From Nymphaea colorata (taxonomy: Eukaryota; Streptophyta; Magnoliopsida; Nymphaeales; Nymphaeaceae), in NCBI RefSeq assembly GCF_008831285.2, contig NC_045142.1, forward strand, positions 15,875,354 to 15,939,353: 64,000 nt of DNA, in the 5' to 3' direction. The notes below the pieces were generated by a model. That model had not been told where the DNA came from and did no database searches. It saw nothing but the letters and a program-made list of their open reading frames with translations. The translations under genes and the position numbers were made by a program. Positions 11,133 through 21,452 of this stretch are shown here, piece by piece; the first letter of the stretch is position 1; every line of letters starts with the position of its first letter.

Positions 11133-11594
11133 TGTAAGGATTATTTGGTGGGCCGACATATGTCAATAAGGAATTTCATACATTATGACTATCTTAATAT
11201 AAATATCCGGTTAAGTGATTGCATTTTGGAATATCACGTCATTTTATATAGTATGAGGTATTTTTATAATGTATAGATACCTATATGCAATTATGGATTA
11301 TTTGATGGATTGAATCCGAAATTGCTCATAATATAAAAGGTAGTGGTCCCTGGGGTCGTGTAGGGAGTTGAAACATCGTTTTCTAGGGTTGTCTTTTTCC
11401 CATCTGAGAGAAACCACACGCGCTCACACACAGACCCTGGAAGATCCTACTGCAAGATCATCGTCTACCTGTTCAGATGGATTCAGGTACGCTTCCGCTA
11501 CAGTTAAAGTTTTGATTCAGTGATTTAGCATGAACGAGATCCTGCTTTAGAGCATATTCATTTGTTTGTATATGCATGAGGAAATCTCCCATCA
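11133..11594 (+). repeat. 3' LTR of copia-1
   Basis: Starts TGTAAGGATT and ends ...CTCCCATCA. It aligns along its full length to 4576-5033 with about 30 differences by eye and one small indel near 11450. Confidence 0.9.
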
Positions 11595-11880
11595 ATAAAA
11601 CCTACAACCACCTAAGTTGTATTCTAGTGCATCTCTTCATGCAAGAGAACAAGACATATACATTAATATATATAAGAAAATATAACTAATCTATCAATCC
11701 CAAACTAAAATATGAAAGCAACAAAATGTCATTTAATTACTGTGTAGTACAAGTATGCATGAAATGCATGATCCATGATGTGAGATGTATGTTGTGTAAT
11801 CTAAGCATGTTTGGGACATGAATTACTTGATAAAATACATAATTAATACATATGTACCATATGATATTAATATAAGACAA
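11595..11880. repeat. dispersed repeat A, copy 1, right part
   Basis: Continues the repeat that stops at 4575. It aligns with 31325-31610, sharing AAAACCTACAACCA, GACATATACATTAATATAT and TAAGAAAATATAACTAA. It is separated from its left part only by copia-1. Confidence 0.75.
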
Positions 11881-14640
11881 TGCATGTTGATGTTGATGCA
11901 TGGGTTTGTGCATGGATTATGTTGATGACATTGATGAGTACCTAGTCAATGATGACATGACGGTACGAAACTTGTTTAGGTATATGAGATAATGTCATAT
12001 GCTATATGAATGATGATGATGTATGTGTGTCTAACATGATGTGCTATGCTATGGATGCATGTGCTTGTATATGCATGCACATGAATGATGTTGGATGCAT
12101 ATACAGATGCAAAGAGGATGTGGATGGATAGACTGCACAACTACATGAGATGCATGAAGTAAAATGGATGATATACATGCATATGGTGCCTTCATGCATA
12201 AATGATGGTGGGTGACATATCTTGGATGTTATGAACGTTGAATGGGCACATGACACCTACTTGCGCTATGACATGTCAATGTACATTATTATGTTAATGT
12301 GTGAGTATGATATTTATATTCTCCACATCAATATTATTAACTAAGTTAAAGAAGGGGAAAAATTGAAATGAACAAAATAATAAAAAAATTAAGACCTTTC
12401 TAAAGTTGACATAATTTAGAGGATTTCTAGATTGGTGTCAATCCCAATCAACTTCTTTTACTAATTAGGAGAATTTCCTAAGACCTACGGATTAGGGATA
12501 ACTTCTTTTATAAATTAATTTTCTAAAATTTTCTCTTTAACTAACTTGATTTACTCAAATTGTAGAGCTCCAAGAAATTAGCAATGTTCCTCACCTAGAG
12601 GTTAACTTGTAGCTGGTGTGAATTCTAGGCTCCAAAGTACTTCCACTAACTTCTAAAACCAAGAACCCCAATAATTTAGCAAACCTCCAAAAAAAATCTG
12701 ACATAAAAAAATGACAATTTCCTAATATTAATTTTCTAAACTATCGCTAACATTTTCACCTCATGACCAATCTGCCCCTGCCTTCACTGGCCGCCACATT
12801 CATGGTAGACAACCTAATGGACTAGAAAGTCACGGTGAATGGCTGAAATCCAGCAAGGATTCCAGTGATGCATGCAATGGAAGCTAAAATTCTAGTTATC
12901 ATATCCAATGTATAATCATAATATTATGCATGACAATCTGCATTTTCTATGAATGAATAATGACAAACAAACAAATAAATAGATGTCAAAAGCTGGAATC
13001 AAAGATAACAGAAATGAAACTAATCAAAATTAAATGAGAAAACTAAATGTATAAAACCTAATTCAGCCCAGCCCGAAAAACCTAGAAAAAAACTGTCGAT
13101 AAAGCAGCTTGCTTAGATTGTTAAAATTAACAGATTGCAGAACCTAAAACTATTCTAAGTCACTGATTTATAGAAATTCTCAAAATCAGTATGTTATTTT
13201 GTAAAAAACAAAAAAATAACAATAGTAGATAAGTACCAGATTAGCAATTACTGATGAGGGAGACCACCAGCGGCAGCTAAGGTGCCATTGGTACAATCTT
13301 CTCCTTCTTGTTCGTTTTGCATAGAATAGTTAATATACAAAAATAATGAAATCTAACTCATCCTATACCTAAAACTTGACAAAAACCAATGAAACTGAAA
13401 AGTAAACTTAATAAGTGAAAGCAACACTTGGAAAGACAACAAGGGCTCGTTGGAGCTACATGTGTAGCTGACAGGTCCTCTTGCAAGAAGTTCATAGGTC
13501 TGCAATAACCAAAAAGTAAACCTATGAAAACAAGTAATGAACCAAGAGAAGTAAGCTGAAAAACATAAAGACAATAGAAATAAGCTAGAGTCTAGACTCG
13601 AACCCTAGAAGAAGATATAAGAAAAAGAACATCCACTGGTTTGGTGCTCCGATGCTAGTAGATAAGACATGATTCCTATAGTATGCAGCTCGGTAGCTCG
13701 ATGTTCCTGACAAGTCAAACACCATAGATGAGGTCCTTGCAGTCCCAACAACTCACATGTGAGAGGAGGGAGGGGGTGGGGGGGGGGGGGAGGGTGGAAA
13801 AGATGAGAGGTGAAGTGCTAACAATGTGAACCAGAGTTGCACATACAGAAGGGGCGATGTGAACCCAACTTTCACGTAAGGTTCTCCCCACCACCTATTG
13901 CAAATATGCAAAAACCAACACCCAAAATAAAGAAAAATACACCGGAGATAAAACAAAAAACAAAAAAGAAAAACTTTCTTAGTAAAAGAATAACTTGATG
14001 TTGAGAACCATCTTTCACCAACCCTGAGGAAGGGAAAAAGAAGACCTAGAGCTTTATCCAAAGATAACATTTTTCCTCAAAGGCACCTCTTTGTTATGGG
14101 AGAAAATTCATAATTAATTTTCACTTTACACAAAGCACCTCACAAAAATTCAAAAATTGGTCAAAACATCAAAATTTTACCATATATGATTCTACCCTAC
14201 ATTGAACCAAGTTTTGGGCTATATTACATACGGAATCTTCAATGCATATGGACTTAGTGCTTAATTCAAGACTTAGATCTGATTCTGGATCTATTTTGGC
14301 TCCTTATATTTAGAGTTGGGTCCAGATCTCTTATGCTGCTGTTTCATTGTACCAAATATGCAACGTTTCTCCCAATTTAGCCTTATTTTACATAATTAAA
14401 AGAAGTTCTTATTAACAAAAGCAATGTTGCTTTTAACAATTAAAACATGGACGAATTCATTCTAAATGATATAAAATTGTGATGTACTTTGTGCATTATA
14501 AATATTACCATGCTTAAACATTGCTCGTCCTCGAGCATGAAGAAAAGTAAAAAAAAAAAGAAGCAAATAATGCAAGAAGGCAAACTAAATGAAAAATATC
14601 TAATGTACAAAGACCTAACTAGCATAACTCACTCTCATAG
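11881..14640. other. intergenic, no gene recognised
   Basis: AT-rich. 11900-12260 is dominated by ATG/GAT-rich low-complexity sequence. 12340-13740 has no supported coding frame or repeat partner in the window. A long G-run lies at 13765-13797. The last five bases before 14646 (GAACC) are the target duplication of the next element. Confidence 0.45.
13765..13797 (+). repeat. G-run, candidate G-quadruplex
   Basis: GGAGGG, AGGGGGT, a run of at least 13 G, then AGGGTGG give more than four G-tracts within 33 bases. Quadruplex formation is inferred. Confidence 0.6.
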
Positions 14641-14645
14641 GAACC

Positions 14646-14883
14646 CGTTAGCCTGCGACTAACAGAGAAAAGCAACTCACGCACTCTGTTCCAGTGAAAG
14701 CCAGCTTCCACTGAAATCTCTAATATTTCATTGATGATTAGGTTTAACGCACTAACAAACTTATACACTTCAACTCTTTAGATTGGGGTGGGTTTATTAT
14801 CCCTAATATCCACCCAATCTGTCATTCTACTGAATTATACTGAAATGGATCCTTGCTTGACCCACAAGGTCCAATCCCTAACA
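14646..14883 (-). repeat. 3' LTR of gypsy-1 (left on plus strand)
   Basis: Aligns to 19474-19701 throughout. The outer end reads CGTTAG instead of TGTTAG, apparently a T-to-C change at the terminal TG. The inner end is ...CCCTAACA. Confidence 0.9.
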
Positions 14884-14897
14884 ATACTCCCCCTTTA
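14884..14897 (-). other. polypurine tract of gypsy-1
   Basis: Plus-strand ATACTCCCCCTTTA gives minus-strand TAAAGGGGGAGTAT, directly beside the 3' LTR. Confidence 0.8.
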
Positions 14898-14924
14898 CAA
14901 GACACCTTGTCCTCAAGGTGTAAA

Positions 14925-17800
14925 TTCTGGAAAACGAGACTGTATGTCTTCTACTAACTCCCAGGATGCTGGCGGTCCTCATAAGTGTTCCACTCGATGA
15001 GCCATTAAGTCTGTAGCTGCTTCCCCTATCTTACCCTTCAAGTTCCCAACATAAGGTAGGGATATAGGGCTGCTCGTTCAGTTAGTTCAGGAGCAGCTCT
15101 GGTCTCCATGCTTATGGGTGGATTGAAGCAAGGTCTCAACTTTGAAATGTGAAACACTAGACAGATTAAATTCCCCGTAGGCATCTCAAGTTCATAGGCC
15201 ACAGAACCTATCCTCATTTTAATTTGGTATGGGCCAACAAACCTTGGTGCGAGCTTGCCACTGACCTTCTTCACTGCTGAGCTCATTCCATGGATAGGGC
15301 GGCGAAGCAAGACCCATTCTCCTTCCTTCAACTGAAAATCTCGGTGCCTCCTGTTATACTGTATCACCATGTGGTTTCGGGCGGTAGCTAAGTGCTGTTT
15401 GAGATCTTTGAGGACTGCATCCCTGCACCACGACTGAACATCTACATCTTCCTCCCTTGTTGTTCCTGGTTGGTATCTTCTTAGATCAGGAGGGGGGAAT
15501 TCATAGACAGCTTCGAAGGGCATGATCCCTGTAGAAGAGTGCCAACTAGTGTTGTAAGCATATTCAGCCCAAGTCAGATAGTTTGCCCATAGTTTTGGAC
15601 GTTGTCTGGGGAAGCATCTGAGGTAAGTTTCAAAACTTTTGTTCACTATCTCTGTCTGCCCATCCGATTGCAGGTGATAGGCTGACATCTGCAGTTAAAG
15701 CCTTGAAGTTGGAAGTATTTATTTCAAAATGAGATCAGAAAAAGGGAGTCTCAATCACTGATTATTGTCCGAGGCATACCATGGAGTTTTCCCATGTAGT
15801 CATGGAAAGCTCTAGCCACTGTTTTTGCTGAAAAATGGTGGGCTAATGCTATGAAATGGGCATGCTTGGATAGACAATTTACCACCACCAAAATGGCTGA
15901 CTTCCCCTAGATTTGGGCAGCCCTTCCATGAAATCCATGGAAATATCCTCCCAAATATGGTCTGGGATAGGAACTGGCTGTAGTAACCCTGTGGGTTTCC
16001 TCATTTCTTGCTTGTTTTGTTGGTAGACTTGGCACCTCCTCACATAGTCTGTGATCGACCTCTTCATCCCAGGGCAATAGAATGAGGATCACATCCTCCT
16101 ATATGTCCTTTCCACTCCCTCATGGCTTGCTGCCTTGGAGTTATGCTGAAGGAGTGTCTCCCTCAGCTCTAATTCGGAAGGTATAAATACCCTTCTGTGG
16201 TAGTACATGTATGGTTCTCACCACACGTACCCATAGCATGTGGTCTGGGTGCTGCTTATGCTCCTCTTAATGTCTTGTATATAGAGGCTGCTGCCTGATG
16301 CACCTGTTTAATCCTGTCCTACAACTCTATCTGCACCTGAGAGAAGGTCACTAGGGTCATTAAAAACTCACCCAACTGATGACTAGTGCATGACAGTCCG
16401 TCCGCCACTGGGTTTTCCTTCCCTTTTCAAAACTGTAATTCGAAGTCAAATCCCATGAGTTTAATAATCCAACGTTCTAAGATTGGGGACAAGGATTGCT
16501 ACTGCAAGCAATATTTGAGGCTGCGGTGGTTAGTTACCACAATCAATCGACAGTCCATCAAATATTGTTTACATTGCAAGACTGCAAGAACGATGGCCAT
16601 CAATTCTCGTTCATAGGATGATCTTTCTTTAAATCAAGGCCCCAACATTTTTCTCAAAAGGGTTATGGGTAACTGTTCTTGGATGAGGATAGCTCCAACT
16701 CCTGGCCTAATGCGTCGGTTTCCACCACAAAAGGAAGATTGAAGTCGGGCATCCTTAGAACAGGTGTAGTCATGATGTCCTGTATCAACCTTTCAAATGC
16801 TTCCTCCTTCTGTCCTTCCCATTTGAACCTGTCCCTCCTTATCAGCTCCACCAGTGGTGCAGCAATCCAGTCATAACCTTGCATGAATTTACGGTAGTAA
16901 CCTGCAAGGCCCAAAAACGAGCATAGCTCCTCGACTGATTTTGGAGGTTTCCATCTTTGTACGGTCTCCACCTTATCCCCTTTTCTCTCGACCTTTCCTT
17001 GACTGATTACATGCCCCAAATATGCAATCTGGCCTGTTTCGAAGATGCACTTAGCCCTTTTTGCATGCAATTGGTGCTGTTGCAGCATGGACAAAATCAT
17101 CGTAAGTGCCTCAAATGCTCCTCAAAATCATCGTAAGTGCCTCAAATGCTCCTCAAAATCATCGTAAGTGCCTCAAATGCTCCTCTTCGCCTGCACTATA
17201 AACTAGGATATCATTGAAAAATACCAACACAAATTGGGGAGGAATGGTCTGAACACGTCATTCATCAATAATTGGAAGGTGGTTGGGGCATTAGTCAGCC
17301 CGAAGGGCATGACTTTGAACTCATACAGTCCCTCATGAGTTCTAAATGTTGTCTTGGGGATGTCTGTGGGATTCACTCTTATTTGGTGATAGCCTACTCG
17401 AAGATCCAGCTTTGAAAAATAGATGGCCCCATGTAATTCATCCAAAAGGTCTTCAATTATAAGAATAGGGTAGCAGCTTTTTACCGTGATAGCATTGAGG
17501 GCTCAATAATCCACACAAAACCTCCAACTTCTGTCTTTTTCTTGACTAGCAGTGCAGGGGACACAAAAGGGCTGTGACTCAACTGGATGATGCCATCCTT
17601 AAGCATTTCTCACACCATTTTCTCCAGGTTTTCCTTTTGATAATGGTTGTACCTGTAGGGGTGTAGTTTTATGGCCTTGGCTCCTGGCTATAACTCGATG
17701 TCGCGATCACTTACTCTTGCTGGCAGTAGCCCTCTCGGTGCTTCAAATACACTACTGAACTCCTTTAGCTCCTTTAGGTGATTGGGGTTGATACAGCCTT
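14925..17800 (-). pseudogene. gypsy-1 pol (RT, RNase H, integrase, chromodomain remnant), broken
   Basis: Read right to left. [15 protein letters not shown] and [13 protein letters not shown] within 17203-17445, followed by the palm (FSMIS for the expected YFDDILVYS) near 17200. RT thumb/RNase H: CIFETGQIAYLGHVIS and FLGLAGYYRKF within 16663-17100. Integrase zinc region and core start: 15879-16067, with DFMEGLPKS. Core end: YHLQSDGQTEIVN at 15660-15688. C-terminal GPY module: 15038-15500. Next comes a chromodomain-like fragment with ASWELVEDIQSRFPEF near 14940. Several stops and frameshifts lie between the pieces, and a 31-bp unit is triplicated at 17093-17185. Confidence 0.87.
17093..17185. 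repeat. 31-bp tandem triplication inside gypsy-1 RT
   Basis: Three identical or near-identical units starting AAAATCATCGTAAGTGCCTC lie end to end. Because 31 is not a multiple of three, each extra copy shifts the reading frame of reverse transcriptase. Confidence 0.9.
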
Positions 17801-17857
17801 GCCCTCAACGACATTTTTCTGCATCAGCTGGTTCTTGAACAGACACTACCAACAGCA

Positions 17858-19440
17858 TTAGGGATGCAACCTTACCTTTGAATAGTTTGGCATCAGTTGT
17901 TCCTCATTCGGCTTCTTAACAGGAGCAGTTAGAGTCTGTCTGCTCCCTCCATTTTGAGCAAAATGCATCCGCATACCTACAAAGTCCCACACCACTTCAC
18001 CCAGGCTCCGCAACCATTGGATCCCTAACACCAAATCGGCTCCCGCCATGGCCAAGGTGAACAGTTCAACTGGAAACTTGTGACCCTGAATTTCCAGCGT
18101 TTCAAGTAAACACCTGCCATTGCATTTCAGCGTGCTTCCGTCTCCCACCACCACGATGAACATGGGCTGCTGCTTGATGGCGCAACCTAAGGCTTTAGCT
18201 GTCTTTTTTGCAATGAAATTGTAGGTGATGTTCGTGTCCACCAGCACACAGTTTCTATGTTTTCTCAATAATCCTTCAACTCGCATTAACTGAAGCACTT
18301 CATCCTAGCACGTATAGAGAAATTGCTGGTGGTAGACTGGCTGCAGGCTCCCAACGTCAGTGTCTCTTCCTTCGGTGCAGTGACATCTTCCCACCCGGTG
18401 GCTCATCTTCTTCATCCACCAAGTACATATGTAGTTTCCTCGAATGTGCCACGGTGACCATATTTTATCGTAATGGAAACTGGTCCCTTTGTGTCGTTTA
18501 TCCTTAATCTGCTCTAGTGTGAGGCGCCTAATGACATGTCGAGACATTGGATGCTGTTTTGCTTTGTGTGCTAGTGGAGGAACATTCTCAGCTTGTAATC
18601 CAAGGCTCTTGTTGCCTCTGTCGATACCCCATAGCCTGTTGCTTCCTCCGAGACGCCTGTGTTTCTCTTCCACTATTCACACTATCCCAAAACAGTCTGG
18701 AAGTGTGTGGGGTTTGGCAGCCTGCACTGCGATTCTAATTTCCTTTTTTAGACCACTAAGAATGCTCCCACAAGTGCTTCAGTCGGCCATCCTCTGCATT
18801 GGTACTCAAACAATCGATCCCTTCTGTTTGATTGTGGACAGTTTGACATTGTAGTCAAGAAACACCAACAATCCAAAATGTGAATTCATGGCATCGACTA
18901 GTCCATCTCATTCTGCCGTGTTGCATAACCAGTCACCTGTACCATTTGATAGCAGATCCATTGAAGTGGATGGCGGCGTGACCCAACCACTGCTCGCCGG
19001 TGATTCCCTGGCACTCGAAGAATTGCTTTGCCTTGAAGATCCAGCTCAGAGGGACATCCCTTGAGAATCAAGGGCCATCCTAGGTTGCTTCCAAGGCCCT
19101 ACGTCTGTTCCTCTGCTTCTACCCATGAATTCAGAATCAGGTACTTCTTCCAATGGCAGAGGAGGAGGAGGAAAGGAAGGAGGGGGTCGAGGATCACGGA
19201 ACTCACCATTAGCCATCTTTGTTCACTCAGTATTGGGTGACCCCAATCCACTACTCGGCTGAAGCATATCCTTGACCATCATCACCAAGGCATGCTGATC
19301 AGCCTTGAAAGCGTGTATCCAAGCTTCTGCCTCCTGGTTCTGGTTTTCGACAGCGTGCAGTCACTGATTCATCAACACCATAGATTCCTCCATACGCTCC
19401 CAGTGTGCCTCCACCGCTGCCATGACATCCTTTGTTGTCA
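17858..19440 (-). pseudogene. gypsy-1 gag and protease, broken
   Basis: The protease region is open at 17858-18298 and shows VDTNITYNFI in place of the usual DTGATHNFI, then LVLGIQWL. Upstream, at 18305-18673, the gag C-terminus keeps the spacing of a chromovirus zinc-knuckle region (LTLEQIKDKRHKG followed by SFHYDKIWSPWHIRG), but the zinc-binding cysteines are lost. Gag N-terminal sequence reaches back towards the primer site at 19459 with many stops. Confidence 0.72.
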
Positions 19441-19458
19441 CCTTGTTGGGGTTGGCCA

Positions 19459-19472
19459 TGGCTCTGATACCA
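19459..19472 (-). other. primer-binding site of gypsy-1, tRNA-iMet
   Basis: Plus-strand TGGCTCTGATACCA is the reverse complement of TGGTATCAGAGCCA, a perfect initiator tRNA-Met primer match, one base inside the 5' LTR. Confidence 0.92.
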
Positions 19473-19473
19473 A

Positions 19474-19701
19474 TGTTAGCATGCATCTAACTGAGAAAAG
19501 CAACTCACGTACTCTGTTCTGGTGAAAGCCCATCCTCCAATGAAATCTCCAATATTTCATTGATGATTAGGTTTAATGCACTCACAAACTTATACATTTC
19601 GTCTCTTTAGATTGGGTGTGTTTATCATCCCTCATATCCACCCAATCTGTGACTCTATTGAAACGGATCCTTGGTTGACCCACAAGGTCCAGTCCCTAAC
19701 A
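19474..19701 (-). repeat. 5' LTR of gypsy-1 (right on plus strand)
   Basis: Begins TGTTAGCATG and ends CCCTAACA on the plus strand. It is immediately followed by the GAACC duplication. Confidence 0.9.
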
Positions 19702-19706
19702 GAACC

Positions 19707-20994
19707 ATATCTCCATTTAGCATATGCAACCAGTTCTTTAATCCCATAGTTTTCACCTTAGTGGATGAGTAAGGTATTGTGAGAGTTTCCAGTGATATTA
19801 CCAACAAACATAAGTGTCATGCATTTATAAATTTTCTGACATCATCAGACATATAGAAAAATTGATTTTAACTACATGCATACGTAAAAAATGACATGTA
19901 CCATGGCAAATTTTTTTTTTAAATTAACTTTAAAACTCATTACTATTTATGTTTCATTCTCAAAAATTCAGATATACTCATGTTCTATCTCTTATTCCAC
20001 TCATGCATCACATAGTCTTTTTTTGTAGTATTTTTTTTTCACCTTTTTTAAGCCAAATATATGAACGATCATTCACCTTGATCAAAATATATTCTCACCT
20101 TGAATTTCCTTAACAAGCTAGTATGAAGTTACATCACTTTGGTAGTCGTGTGTAGCAGTGTCTTCAACAATGTTGTGCCTATTGGACCTTCTATTAGGTC
20201 TGTGTAGCGAGCTTTGGGCCAGCAGTTCCCAAAGTAGTTAGCCTTAGGGTATCAGGTGTAGAATACTTTTTGAAGTTATTTGCTCCAACTTAGAAGGCTT
20301 TGAGACACAACACAACTTATACAAACATTCATATCCATTTTCTTCATATTTCAGGAACATGTCATATCAGCTTCATTCACCTACTCAAGGATATAGATAG
20401 CAAAACAACTATACTCACCCTGAACTCAGACTTTTAACAATATTTTTTTATACTATTTTTTGAATAAGGAGAACAGAAAGGTAATTTGGCATTGAAAATC
20501 AAATAATCATATATTCTTTAAATTTCATGTAAACAAACCACTTATTTCAAAGTAATTTTGAAAAAAAATAACATAGGGCTTAATATTCTTAAAACATGTC
20601 AAATTCTATAAATATGTCAAATTCTATAAATAACAATCCGTAGAAAGTGAAGAATCAATTACTAGATAGCCTAAATCTTGTGCATTTTAACAAAATTTAC
20701 ATGGATAACAGTTTGGATACCACCCTTTCCACCTGCTTAGAATGTTGTTGTCCCCACCAACCCCGTTCTCATGCTTATGACATGACTATACATGGAAGGA
20801 GATGCTGACAAACAAAAGAAGACATGGGAAGAAGGAATGATACAACATGATGTAGTGAAACTTTCTTCAAAATTCTCCATGAAGTCCTCAATTTTCTGCT
20901 TGAAAATTCTTGAATGAGTTCACGTGTGTTCTAACAAGTACTTATGTTGTGAACATGCAAAGGGTTGAATGCGCACTGATTTAGGCTAGGCATG
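19707..20994. other. intergenic, no gene recognised
   Basis: AT-rich with several T- and A-runs. No supported frame or LTR. The phrase TGCACTGATTTAGGCT-like near 20972 recurs at about 23951 beyond the next element, so the target was probably part of an older repeat. Confidence 0.45.
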
Positions 20995-20999
20995 GTGGC

Positions 21000-21417
21000 T
21001 GTCACGGGCCGACTCCTTCGGCCCATGCGGCGCGGCAAACTCTCGCCAGTAAGCCGCAAGCCTTCACCTTCGTTCAAGTGGGCGCAGATCACTTGAACGC
21101 TTTCTCAAAAACAAAGACACAAAATACACAAGAATGTCAAAAGAAAACTCGCAATATATTCACTTTAACAAGATGAGTACATCACGAGGGAAGCAAGTAA
21201 GCTTTTCACTTTACTTACAAAGGTTGGCCGAAGCCGCTTACAAAGTTCCCAAGCCGACCAACCAAAGCTAGGAACCCCAATCTATACACTAGCAAAGGAC
21301 CTTGGGACGGTGCTCCTACACAGATGAACACTCAAGCTTACACCAAGGCCCAAACATACACAAAGGAAATCAACTAAAACAAAAACAAAGACTGTACAAC
21401 CCTAACACAGGGGAACA
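21000..21417 (-). repeat. 3' LTR of the TR-GAG-like element
   Basis: Starts TGTCACGGGC and ends GGGGAACA. About 98% identical to 23427-23844 by eye. Confidence 0.95.
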
Positions 21418-21430
21418 GGCTCCCCCCTTC
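21418..21430 (-). other. polypurine tract of the TR-GAG-like element
   Basis: Plus-strand GGCTCCCCCCTTC reads GAAGGGGGGAGCC on the element's own strand and directly abuts the 3' LTR. Confidence 0.8.
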
Positions 21431-21452
21431 AAAACAAGCGCCGTCCTCGGCG

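Larger units (their letters stand above)
4576..11594 (+). mobile_element. degenerate Ty1/copia LTR retrotransposon (copia-1)
   Basis: A full-length but dead copia element of 7.0 kb. Two LTRs of about 460 bases enclose a primer-binding site matching initiator tRNA-Met, a long leader with foreign sequence, gag, and pol in the copia order protease-integrase-RT-RNase H. A purine tract lies just before the 3' LTR. The flanks (TATAA left, ATAAA right) share ATAA, consistent with a decayed 4-5 bp duplication. The LTRs differ at roughly 30 positions by eye, mostly C/T and G/A transitions, so the insertion is not recent. The uninterrupted repeat-A copy at 30-31 kb acts as an empty site that confirms both ends. 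Confidence 0.92.
14646..19701 (-). mobile_element. degenerate Ty3/gypsy chromovirus (gypsy-1)
   Basis: A 5.06-kb element on the minus strand, flanked by a perfect 5-bp target duplication, GAACC, at 14641-14645 and 19702-19706. Short LTRs (238 and 228 bases) bracket gag, protease, RT, RNase H and integrase in the gypsy order. A tRNA-iMet primer site lies beside the 5' LTR and a purine tract beside the 3' LTR. Chromodomain-like remains after integrase, with the GPY/F-type integrase tail (VFHISKLRPCF), place it among the chromoviruses, probably Reina- or Tekay-like. The lineage is an inference. Stops, shifts and a 31-bp triplication in RT make it non-functional. Confidence 0.93.
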
